A stretch of 64,000 bases of DNA, from the NCBI GenBank assembly GCA_963841405.1, contig CAWJCM010000007.1, positions 124,001-188,000 of the forward strand, given 5' to 3'. Position numbers and translations under genes: made by a program. This DNA is from DATBLE01 sp963841405 (GTDB taxonomy: Bacteria > Actinomycetota > Thermoleophilia > Gaiellales > Gaiellaceae). Below the pieces are notes generated by a model, which saw only the letters and a program-made list of their open reading frames with translations, had not been told where the DNA came from and made no database searches. Of the stretch, positions 1 to 7,226 are shown one piece after another (the first letter of the stretch is position 1; each line of letters starts with the position of its first letter).

Positions 1-660
1 ATCCTCGTCGCCGCCCAGCACGAGCGCGGGCGAGGTGATCTTCGGCAGCCACTCGCGGATGTCCATGTCGCACATCGCCTCGCAGGCGGCGGTGAACACC
101 TCGATCCGGTTCGAGTCGCGCAGGATCTGCTGGATGTCGTCGATCGCGGCGACGCCGTCAGGCGTCTCGAGGAAGGCTTTCGAGAGCGCCTGCCAGGCGA
201 TCAGCTCCGCGAGGATGCGGCTGCCCGGCCCGTCGGGGTCCATCCGGGCGATGTCGATCCAGTTCTTGAAGACGAGCCGGCCGGACCTGCCGAGCTTGGC
301 AGCGGCGCAGTTGATCACCACCGACGTCGTCCGCTCGGGGTACTTGCCGGCGAAGACGATCGCGATCATCCCGCCCATCGACGTCCCGTGGACGTGCGCC
401 GCGGGCAGCTCGAGGGCGTCGAGGAGCCCGGCGACGTCGTCTGCCCAGACCTCCATGTCGTAGTCCTGCACCGGCCGGTCGGACTGCCCGTAGCCGCGCA
501 GGTCGTAGTCGATGACCCGGAAGTGCTCGGCGAGCGCCGGGGTTGCAGGCGCGAAGTTGAAGTGGCCGAAGCCCGCGCCGTGGATCTGGACGACCGGCTC
601 GCCCTCGCCCGAGACCTGGTACCAGAGCTTGACGCCGTTGACCTGCGCCCTACCTTCCAT
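1..660 (-). CDS. alpha/beta hydrolase (partial, C-terminus off the window)
   Basis: Reading leftward from ATG 660, the frame stays open to the window edge (220 codons), so the C-terminus and last catalytic residues are missing. The N-terminus has the alpha/beta-hydrolase pattern: an oxyanion-hole HGAGFGH near residue 34, a DLRGYGQSD strand-turn near 60, and the nucleophile elbow HGTSMGGM near residues 98-105 with Ser as nucleophile. This resembles the esterase / enol-lactonase branch of the family; the substrate cannot be read. GGAGG lies six bases before the ATG. The gene diverges from the creatininase-family gene and shares its 64-bp promoter region, which holds a perfect operator-like palindrome, so it probably belongs to the same regulated catabolic island. 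Confidence 0.85.
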   Translation of the reverse strand, partial: MEGRAQVNGVKLWYQVSGEGEPVVQIHGAGFGHFNFAPATPALAEHFRVIDYDLRGYGQSDRPVQDYDMEVWADDVAGLLDALELPAAHVHGTSMGGMIAIVFAGKYPERTTSVVINCAAAKLGRSGRLVFKNWIDIARMDPDGPGSRILAELIAWQALSKAFLETPDGVAAIDDIQQILRDSNRIEVFTAACEAMCDMDIREWLPKITSPALVLGGDED

Positions 661-694
661 GCGCCTCCGCAGTCGAGGACGGCCGAGTATTGCA

Positions 695-709
695 GAATGT
701 CTGACATTC
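695..709. promoter_or_regulatory. perfect palindromic operator, FadR/GntR type
   Basis: GAATGTC-T-GACATTC is a perfect 7-1-7 inverted repeat in the divergent region between the hydrolase and the creatininase-family gene. Its core TGTC-T-GACA fits the half-site pattern known for FadR-subfamily GntR regulators (tGTM-N-KACa). A FadR/FCD-type regulator is encoded at the far end of the same cluster (11452-12156). That this regulator binds here is inference. Confidence 0.6.
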
Positions 710-724
710 GTCGAAGATCCGCTC

Positions 725-1525
725 GTGGCCGAGCGGTTCATCGAGCGGCTGACCTGGCCGGAGGTCGAGCAGGCGATCGCGCGCGGCGTCGACGCAGTGC
801 TGATCCCGATCGGGACGACCGAGCAGCACGGCCCGCACATGCCGCTCGACACCGACTGCTTCATCGCCCGGTCGCTGTGCGCGCGGGCGGCGGAGGCGGG
901 CGAGACCGACGGCGTCGAGCTGCTGGTCGCGCCGACGCTGAACGTGACGCTGTCCTGGTACCACATGCAGTTCCCGGGCTCGGTGCGACTCTCGACGACG
1001 ACGTTCTTCCAGGTCTTCCGCGAGATCTGCGACTCGCTCGCCGAGCACGGCTTCGAGCGCCTGGTGGCCGTCAACGGCCACGGGGGCAACGCCGCCGCCC
1101 TGACGGTGGCGGTCAACCACTACCTGGAGACGACCGGCCGGCGCGTCTTCCTCGTCCAGTGGTGGGACCTCGCCTCGGACGTCCTCGGCGAGATCGAGGG
1201 GCCGATGATCCACGCCGAGGAGGCCGAGACCTCCCTGGCGATGGCGCTCGGGCAGCGCGTCGAGGCCGACCGGGCGACCCGCGACGCGTGGGACCGCGGC
1301 GAGGCCGTGAAGGACGCCGGCCTGCCGTGGACGTCGTACGGCCGCTACGGGATGCGCGCAAGCGGCCCCGGCGTGGTCGTGCCGATGGACATGCTCCGCG
1401 ACATCACCGAGTCGGGCGTGGTCGGAGACGCCACCCGCGCGTCGGCCGAGACCGGCGAGCAGATCATCGCCGCCCTCGTCCCCCGCATCGTTCAGGTCTG
1501 CAGGGAGATGGCCGGAAAGGAGTAG
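725..1525 (+). CDS. creatininase-family amidohydrolase
   Basis: The 266-residue product belongs to the creatininase / creatinine amidohydrolase fold (PF02633), a metal-dependent family that hydrolyses cyclic amides and amidines. The metal-site motifs are visible: TTEQHGPHMPLDTD near residues 35-48 (Glu, His, Asp), VNGHGGN near 120 and IHAEEAETS near 162. The frame is open further upstream, but GTG 725 gives the family's usual N-terminus (ERLTWPEVEQ) and leaves the operator palindrome outside the gene. The cyclase-family gene starts 3 bases after its stop, so the two are one transcript. The substrate is unknown; the nearby HyuA/HyuB and amidase genes suggest cyclic amide or ureide breakdown. 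Confidence 0.85.
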   Translation: MAERFIERLTWPEVEQAIARGVDAVLIPIGTTEQHGPHMPLDTDCFIARSLCARAAEAGETDGVELLVAPTLNVTLSWYHMQFPGSVRLSTTTFFQVFREICDSLAEHGFERLVAVNGHGGNAAALTVAVNHYLETTGRRVFLVQWWDLASDVLGEIEGPMIHAEEAETSLAMALGQRVEADRATRDAWDRGEAVKDAGLPWTSYGRYGMRASGPGVVVPMDMLRDITESGVVGDATRASAETGEQIIAALVPRIVQVCREMAGKE

Positions 1526-1528
1526 CTC

Positions 1529-2206
1529 GTGCGTGTGATCGACCTCTCACAACCGCTGTCCCGCGAGTCGCAGCTGCACCCGTTCTTCCCGCCCACCCAG
1601 ATCCTCCGCCACATCCAGCACGCGGACGCGGAGGAGGGCCGGCCGTCGTTCAACGCCGAGATCATCATCACGTCGAACCATGCGGCGACTCACGTCGACG
1701 CCTTCGGCCACTACCAGCAGGGCGGCACGGCAATTGCCGACATGCCGCTCGACATGTTCTGCGGCGAGGCGATCTGCGCCGACATCCGGCAGTACGAACG
1801 TGGGCACGACGTCACCGCCGAGGAGATCGAGCGCGCCGTCGAGACCGGCGGCCAGGAGCTTCGCGAGGGCAACATCCTGCTCTTCTGCTCCGACCACTAC
1901 AACCGCACAGCAGGGACGCCCGCGTTCCTCGACGGGTTCTGCGGGATCTCGGCCGAGGCGGTGCACTGGATGGCCGACCGCGGCGTGAAGATCTTCGGCG
2001 TCGAGACGATCAGCCCCGACCTCGTCTACCTGACCGACGAGTACCCGACGCACCGCGCCTGTGCGGAACGCGGCCTCACGCACTACGAGAACCTGAACAA
2101 CCTGAAGGACGTGCTCGGACAACGCTTCCTGTTCGCCGGGCTACCCCTGCGGCTCGAGGTCGCGTACGGCTCGCCGGTCCGAGCAGCCGCGATCCTCGAC
2201 GACTGA
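1529..2206 (+). CDS. cyclase-family protein (kynurenine formamidase-like)
   Basis: The 225-residue protein has the cyclase / arylformamidase fold (PF04199), metal-dependent hydrolases of formyl or cyclic amide bonds. The metal-binding signature is SNHAATHVDAFGHY (residues about 50-63), a variant of the family's HxGTHxDxxxH in which Gly is replaced by Ala. FDISxPL-type opening residues (VIDLSQPLS) are at the N-terminus. The GTG start lies three bases after the creatininase stop. It is probably the second hydrolytic step or a side activity in the same pathway; the actual substrate is not deducible. Confidence 0.8.
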   Translation: MRVIDLSQPLSRESQLHPFFPPTQILRHIQHADAEEGRPSFNAEIIITSNHAATHVDAFGHYQQGGTAIADMPLDMFCGEAICADIRQYERGHDVTAEEIERAVETGGQELREGNILLFCSDHYNRTAGTPAFLDGFCGISAEAVHWMADRGVKIFGVETISPDLVYLTDEYPTHRACAERGLTHYENLNNLKDVLGQRFLFAGLPLRLEVAYGSPVRAAAILDD

Positions 2207-2207
2207 G

Positions 2208-2900
2208 CTACCCGTCGATCGTGATCGTCGTCTCCTGCGGCGGGGAAGCGAGCACGTCCGAGCCGCCGTCCTTCGGGATGACCCTGCGCCGGACCGAGAA
2301 GCTGCCGGGGCTCTCGGCAAACGGAAACGGGGCGAGCGTCACCCGCCAGGGGCCGACGGGCTCGATGGTGTAGCCCTGGAGCTCGGCCGGCTCGCCGCCG
2401 ACCACGTCGCGCATGCAGAAGTACAGCGACAGCCGGTCGAAGAGCTGGAGCAGCTCGTAGTCCTCCTGCCGGTCGCCCGGGGCGTCGCCGAACTTGGACT
2501 CCTGCTCGGCGACGAACGCCTCGACCTCGTCCTTCGCCTCCCCGCGGCGAGCGAGGCCGAGCGCCGGGTCGAGCCCGTAGCGCTGCCGGTAGATGCCGGC
2601 GCCGTGCATCGAGACGAGCAGGCCCGCGTCGGGATCCTGCTCGGTGATCGCGGCGATGCCGGCGCGGTAGAACGCGAGGTGCGAGCGGATGTCCACGTCG
2701 AGGAAGTTGATCGGCGTGCCGTCGAGAGCGACCCGCGGCGCCTGCTCCCACACGGCCCAGCCGTCGTCGTGGCGCTCGGCGGCGGTGACGAGCGAAGGCG
2801 GCAGCGGCTCGCGCCAGGCCCGCGCGAACGCGGCCGAGAGGTCGGCATGGTCGGTCTGGAGGACGACCTGCCAGGCATCGCCGAGGTCGCGAACGATCAT
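2208..2900 (-). CDS. DUF3891-family protein
   Basis: The 230-residue soluble protein matches the DUF3891 pattern as I remember it: an N-terminal QxDHADLSAAFARAW, RHDDGWAVWE near residue 43, a central SMHGAGIYRQRYG near residue 98, and a C-terminal beta-rich part. Conserved His/Asp pairs suggest a metal-dependent HD-like hydrolase, but no function is established that I know of. Its ATG overlaps the stop of the LeuD-like gene by 4 bp (ATGA), making it the last gene of the long minus-strand operon. It ends nose to nose with the cyclase gene, one base apart. Confidence 0.75.
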   Translation of the reverse strand: MIVRDLGDAWQVVLQTDHADLSAAFARAWREPLPPSLVTAAERHDDGWAVWEQAPRVALDGTPINFLDVDIRSHLAFYRAGIAAITEQDPDAGLLVSMHGAGIYRQRYGLDPALGLARRGEAKDEVEAFVAEQESKFGDAPGDRQEDYELLQLFDRLSLYFCMRDVVGGEPAELQGYTIEPVGPWRVTLAPFPFAESPGSFSVRRRVIPKDGGSDVLASPPQETTITIDG

Positions 2901-3382
2901 CGTGCTCTCTCCTTCGTCCAGCCAACGAGTCCGCCCGCGGCCTGGAGCTCGGCCACGAGCGCTGGAACGGATGGCACGGTGAAGCGGCGACCGTCGACGG
3001 CGATCGCGCCCGCCTCCGTGTCGATGCGGATCCGCGAGCCGGATTTCGCGGCCACGGCGGCCTCGGGCGCCTCGAAGATCGCCAGGCCGAGGTTCACGCA
3101 GTTGCGGCGGAAGATGCGGGCGAAGCTGCTTCCGACCACCGCCGGCACGCCCCAGGCCCTGAGGGCCTGCACGACGTGCTCCCGTGACGAGCCGAGTCCG
3201 AAGTTCCGGCCCGTGACGACGATCGCCTCCGGACCGAGGTGGTCGCGCAGCGACGGGTCGTAGCCGTCGAACAGGTACTTCTTCATCTCCTCGGGATCTT
3301 CCACGTTGAGGTAGCTGCCCGGGTACATGACGTCCGTGTCGACGTCGTCGCCGGGGATGACGACGGCGACGCCCTCGATCAC
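2897..3382 (-). CDS. LeuD-like small subunit of an isopropylmalate isomerase-family hydratase
   Basis: The 161-residue protein is the swivel-domain subunit of the aconitase superfamily. The opening GDDVDTDVMYPGSYL and the phosphate/substrate loop GRNFGLGSSREH (near residue 59) followed by SSFARIFRRNCVNLGL are typical. Length fits the small HACN/LeuD class. It overlaps the large subunit by 4 bp (3379-3382, ATGA) and the DUF3891 gene by 4 bp. True leuCD normally sits with leucine genes. Here, between amidases, HyuAB and a CoA-transferase, the pair is more likely a catabolic hydratase (as for maleate, citraconate or dimethylmaleate hydratases); that role is inferred. Confidence 0.85.
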   Translation of the reverse strand: MIEGVAVVIPGDDVDTDVMYPGSYLNVEDPEEMKKYLFDGYDPSLRDHLGPEAIVVTGRNFGLGSSREHVVQALRAWGVPAVVGSSFARIFRRNCVNLGLAIFEAPEAAVAAKSGSRIRIDTEAGAIAVDGRRFTVPSVPALVAELQAAGGLVGWTKERAR

Positions 3383-4653
3383 GCCGTCACCTCGCCCGGA
3401 TGCACGAGCTCTCCGGCGACGGCGGCGGCCGCGGCGACGTAGGCGTTGGCCAGGCAGACCTCGGCCTCGGGCGAACCCATGCGCCCCCTGAAGTTACGGT
3501 TCGTCGTCGCCACCGCGCGCTCGCCCGCGGCCAGCACGCCCATGTGTCCGCCGAAGCAGGCGCCGCAGGTGGGGGTGGAGACGCTGGCGCCGGCCTCGAC
3601 GAAGACGTCGAGCAGGCCCTCGCGCATCGCCTCGCGGTAGATGCGCTGGGTGGCGGGCACGACGATCGCGCGGCAGTCGGGGTGAACCCGGCGGCCGCGC
3701 AGGATCTCGGCCGTCTGACGGAGGTCGGTCATCGTCCCGTTCGAGCAATTGCCGATGTACACCTGGTCCACTTTCGTTCCGGTCGCTTCCGCGACCGGAA
3801 CGACGTTGCCCGGGAGGTGCGGCAGCGCCACGAGAGGTCCGAGCGCCGACAGGTCGATCGCGTGCGTCTGCACGAAGGCAGCGTCGAGGTCGGAGGCCAA
3901 ATCGCCGGGGACAGTCCCCTGGACACGGCTCGAACGGTCGCGGAGATAGTCGGTCACGGTGTCGTCGGGCGGGAACAGCCCCGTCTCCGCCCCGGCCTCG
4001 ACAGCCATGTTCGAGACGGCGAGACGCTCGTCCACCGACAGCGCCCGCGCCCCCTCGCCGACGAACTCGAGCACCGCGTTCGTCCCGCCGCCGACGCCGA
4101 TCTCGCGGATGACGGCGAGGATCAGATCCTTCCCGGAAACGAACGGCTGCTGTTCCCCCGTGAACTCCACGCGGATGGTCGCAGGCACCGCCTGCCAGAA
4201 CTCTCCGAGCGCGAGGCAGGCGGCGATGTCGGTGGAGCCGAGCCCGGTGCCGAAGGCGCCGAGCGCGCCGTACGTGCAGGTGTGGGAGTCGCCGCCGGCA
4301 ATCACCGTCCCGGGCTGGACCCACCCCTCCTCGCAGAGCAGCGTGTGCTCGATCCCGCCGCGGCCCTGGTCGTAGAACGTCACGCCCTGCTCGTTCGACC
4401 ACTCCTTCAGCCGCTGCTGGAGCTCGGCCGAGCGCGCGTCCTTCGCCGGCGCGAAGTGGTCGGCGACCATCACCACCCGTCGAGGGTCGAAGACCCGCTG
4501 CACGCCCATCTTCTCCATGGCCCGGAACGCGATCGGGCCGGAGACGTCGTTGGCCATGACCACGTCGCAGCGCACCATCACCACGTCCCCCGGCGCGACC
4601 TCGTCGGCGTCGGTGTGTGCGAGCAGGATCTTCTCAGCGAGCGTGTGCCCCAG
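3379..4653 (-). CDS. LeuC-like large subunit of an aconitase-superfamily hydratase
   Basis: This is the Fe-S subunit partner of the LeuD-like gene. Cluster cysteines are in YIGNCSNGT (near residue 290) and TCGACFGGHMG (near 355). The first ATG/GTG/TTG in frame is GTG 4584, but that would remove the conserved opening GHTLAEKILLAH, which reads in frame just upstream. The best start is a CTG at 4653 inside the end of the isochorismatase gene, preceded by GGAGGAG about 10 bases away; this gives 424 residues, the usual length. Partner order (large then small) and 4-bp overlap are as in leuCD operons. A perfect 13-bp hairpin lies inside the gene at 3774-3803. Confidence 0.85.
   Translation of the reverse strand: MGHTLAEKILLAHTDADEVAPGDVVMVRCDVVMANDVSGPIAFRAMEKMGVQRVFDPRRVVMVADHFAPAKDARSAELQQRLKEWSNEQGVTFYDQGRGGIEHTLLCEEGWVQPGTVIAGGDSHTCTYGALGAFGTGLGSTDIAACLALGEFWQAVPATIRVEFTGEQQPFVSGKDLILAVIREIGVGGGTNAVLEFVGEGARALSVDERLAVSNMAVEAGAETGLFPPDDTVTDYLRDRSSRVQGTVPGDLASDLDAAFVQTHAIDLSALGPLVALPHLPGNVVPVAEATGTKVDQVYIGNCSNGTMTDLRQTAEILRGRRVHPDCRAIVVPATQRIYREAMREGLLDVFVEAGASVSTPTCGACFGGHMGVLAAGERAVATTNRNFRGRMGSPEAEVCLANAYVAAAAAVAGELVHPGEVTA
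3774..3803. repeat. perfect hairpin inside coding sequence (13-bp stem, loop TTCC)
   Basis: TCGTTCCGGTCGC, a four-base loop, then its exact reverse complement, within the LeuC-like gene. One of a set of perfect in-gene hairpins in this window. Confidence 0.7.
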
Positions 4654-5263
4654 TTGCGTCCAGCTCCTCCAGGTGGGCGACCACCTCGTCGACGGACACG
4701 ACGTCGCCGTACTTCGCGTCGATGTCGTAGAGGTTCGCCTCGTGGGCTCCGGAGTTGCGGTCGCCGACCGCCTCGCGCGGCACCACCGGGCGGTAGCCGT
4801 GCTGGAGCGCGTCGACGGCCGTGGCCCGGATGCAGCCCGAGGTCGACGCGCCGGTGACGATCAGGCTGTCGCAGCCCTCGGCCGCCAGGAACGATGAGAG
4901 CGCCGTCCCGTGGAACGCCGAGGCGAACAGCTTGTTCAGCACGGGCTCGTCCTCACGCGGGGCGACCCGCGGGTCGATCTCCACCCAGCGGCTGCCGGCC
5001 TCGAGCGTCAGCAGCGCGGGCACCTTGTCGATGAACGCGGCCGCCGTGCGACGGTCGGCCTCGGTGTAGGCGACGGTCGTGTAGATAACGGGGAAACCCG
5101 CTCTGCGGCTTTCCCCGAGAAGGCGCTGGATCGCGGCCACTACATCGTCCAGCGGGCACGCGAGCGGCGAGGTGGGGTCGGTGAAGCCGACATTCACGTC
5201 GACCACGATCAGGGCCGGCCTCGTGCCGAGGCCCGCCCGACCGTGGAAGCCCTCGTGCCTCAC
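4634..5263 (-). CDS. isochorismatase-family amidohydrolase
   Basis: The 209-residue cysteine hydrolase has the family triad in the expected places: Asp in VVDVNVGFTD (residue about 21), Lys in LNKLFASAFHGT (about 113) and Cys in GASTSGCIRATAVDA (about 146). Relatives include N-carbamoylsarcosine amidase, maleamate amidase and nicotinamidase. GTG 5263 overlaps the HyuB stop (GTGA), which fixes the start. Directly after an ATP-dependent hydantoinase/lactamase pair, hydrolysis of an N-carbamoyl or half-amide product is the natural role; which of these cannot be told from sequence. Confidence 0.85.
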   Translation of the reverse strand: MRHEGFHGRAGLGTRPALIVVDVNVGFTDPTSPLACPLDDVVAAIQRLLGESRRAGFPVIYTTVAYTEADRRTAAAFIDKVPALLTLEAGSRWVEIDPRVAPREDEPVLNKLFASAFHGTALSSFLAAEGCDSLIVTGASTSGCIRATAVDALQHGYRPVVPREAVGDRNSGAHEANLYDIDAKYGDVVSVDEVVAHLEELDATGAHAR

Positions 5264-7226
5264 GCCTTCGCCGGCTCTGGGATCTCGTCGCCTGCCCGCA
5301 CGCGCGCGAGCGCCTCCTCGCCCGGCTCGAGCGGCGACCAGCGAAGCGGCGTGGCCGGAACCGGGGGCTCCAGCCCGGTCTCCTCCTTGCAGCGCGCCAG
5401 CACCTCCTCCAGCGGCGGGCCGAAGTCGAAGGACAGCGCCTCGCCGCGTTCCTCGCGCTGGCGGGCCCGCTCGGCCTCGGTCGCCTCCGCATCGGCGCTG
5501 CCGTCCTCGTTCAGGACGACGCCGTACCCCGCCTTCGCCCTCTCGCGGGAGACGAGCCCGAAGGAGACGTCCCGGACGACCGCTTCGATCGGCCGGTCGA
5601 GCCGGTCCTTCCAGCCGCCGCCGCCGGCCGTCCGGTAGACCAGCATGTCGCCGGGCTCGACCACGACGTTGTCGCACTTGGACGGCAGCCGCTCCTCGGT
5701 GCCGTCGGCGCGGCGGAGGATCTTCTCCGAGCGTCCGCCCGGCTCGCCGCCGAGCACGCCCCACGGGCGGGTCAGCCAGCGGTCGTCGTGGATCGAGACC
5801 TCGCCCGGCTCGAGGTAGACGTAGCGCTTCTCGACCGCGTTGCCGCCGCGGTGGAAGCCGGGGCCGCCCGAGTCGGTGACGGTCGTGTAGCCGTCGATCC
5901 GCAGCGGGTAGTAGGCCTCGAGATACTCGGTCGGGATGTTCTCGAACAGCGGCCACCACGAGTGGCCGTCCATGCCGTCCCCGATCGGACGTCCCGGAAT
6001 GCCGCCGTAGAGGATCTCCATCGAGTAGTAGAACTCGCCCTTCGAGTCCCACCCCGAGTAGAGCATGTACGGGCTGGTCCCGTAGCCGGCGGCCGTGTTC
6101 AGCTCCGGCGCCTGCTTGACGAGCGCGCCGCCGAGCACGTCGAACTGCCGCGCCAGCGCGTGCGTGCGGCAACCGAGCGCCGCCGGGAAGCGCGGGCGGA
6201 GCAGCGAGCCCTCGGGCATGACCACGTGCAGGAGCGGGTAGAAGCCGTCGTTGAAGAGGATCTGGGGATCGTTGACCATGATCAGGTAGATCCCGATGAA
6301 CATCTTGAACATGCCTTCCGAGAGGTAGAAGTTGATCGGGCCGAGCGCCTGCGGATCGGTGCCCGACCAGTCGAAGAAGGCGTGGTCGCCCTCGCGCCAG
6401 ATCGTCAGTTTCATCTTGTAGGGCCCGTTCCCGAGGCCGTCGTCGTCGATCCAGTCCTCGAACGACTGCGGCTCCTCCGGAATCGCGAGCTGGATCAGCG
6501 TGCGCATCGCCTCGTACGTCCGGTCGAGCAGGGCCTGCAGGCCCGCCAGGTAGGTCTCCTTGCCGAAGCGCTGGCAGAGCTCGATCACGCGCTTCTCGCC
6601 CGCGCGGCAGCCGGCAACGATCGCGAACAGGTCGGCGCGGTTCATCTCCGGCAGGCGGACGTTGTTGAAGATCAGGCGCAGCACGTCCTCCTGCGGCTCG
6701 CCCCGCTCGATGATCTTGATCGGCGGGATGATGATCCCCTCCTCGAAGATCGTCTTCGCCCCGGTCGGCAGGGATCCCGGCAGAGGGCCGCCCGCGTCCA
6801 TCTGGTGGCCGAACTGCGACGACCAGCCGACCAGCTCGTCCTCGTAGAAGATCGGGACGAGCACGAGCCAGTCGTTCGTGTGCGAGATCGACGCGGAGCA
6901 CTTGAACGGGTCGGAGGTGAGGATCACGTCGCCCGGGTACACACCCCGGTCCCAGTCCTCCATCATCTCGTTGATGTAGGCGCCGAACTGCCCGACAACC
7001 ATGCGCCCGCGCGGGTCCGTGATCATCGGGAACTCGTCGTGCTGCTCACGAATCACCGGGCTCATCGCCGAGCGGAAGAGCACGGCGTCCATCTCGTAGC
7101 GGGCGCTCTTCAGCGCGCCCTCGATGATGTCGAGCGTGACCGGGTCGACCTCGAGGTCGGGGATCTCGGCGATCAGCAGGGGGGGAACTGCGTTTCCCCC
7201 CGGGGTCCGCGCTGCTCAGCCTGCAT
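5260..7226 (-). CDS. HyuB-type subunit of hydantoinase/oxoprolinase/lactamase; start displaced or frameshifted
   Basis: About 640 residues of the HyuB/AcxB family, which with HyuA opens cyclic amides (hydantoins, 5-oxoproline, lactams) with ATP or carboxylates ketones. Family features: DPVTLDIIEGALKSARYEM at the start, DWSGTDPQALGPIN mid-protein, NIPTEYLEAYYPLRI and GGPGFHRGGNA in the C-half. The conserved N-terminus is in a frame open from 7215 that lacks ATG, GTG or TTG before it. An ATG at 7226, with GGGAGG six bases upstream and overlapping the HyuA stop, is the obvious start but lies in another frame. The two frames meet at a run of seven C within a GGGGGGAAC/GTTTCCCCCC palindrome; one more C would join them. 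CTG 7179 is an alternative start. Confidence 0.8.
7180..7200. repeat. G/C-run palindrome at the hyuA-hyuB junction
   Basis: GGGGGGAAC, three bases, then GTTTCCCCCC. It shares its arms with the two-hairpin repeat at 35884-36009 and 63477-63602. It sits over the N-terminal codons of hyuB and coincides with the frame break there. Confidence 0.6.

Noticed and set aside
2897..4653. leuCD of leucine synthesis
   Set aside because: The family match is clear, but the genes are embedded and coupled in a catabolic operon with no leuA or leuB, so the biosynthetic name was not used.
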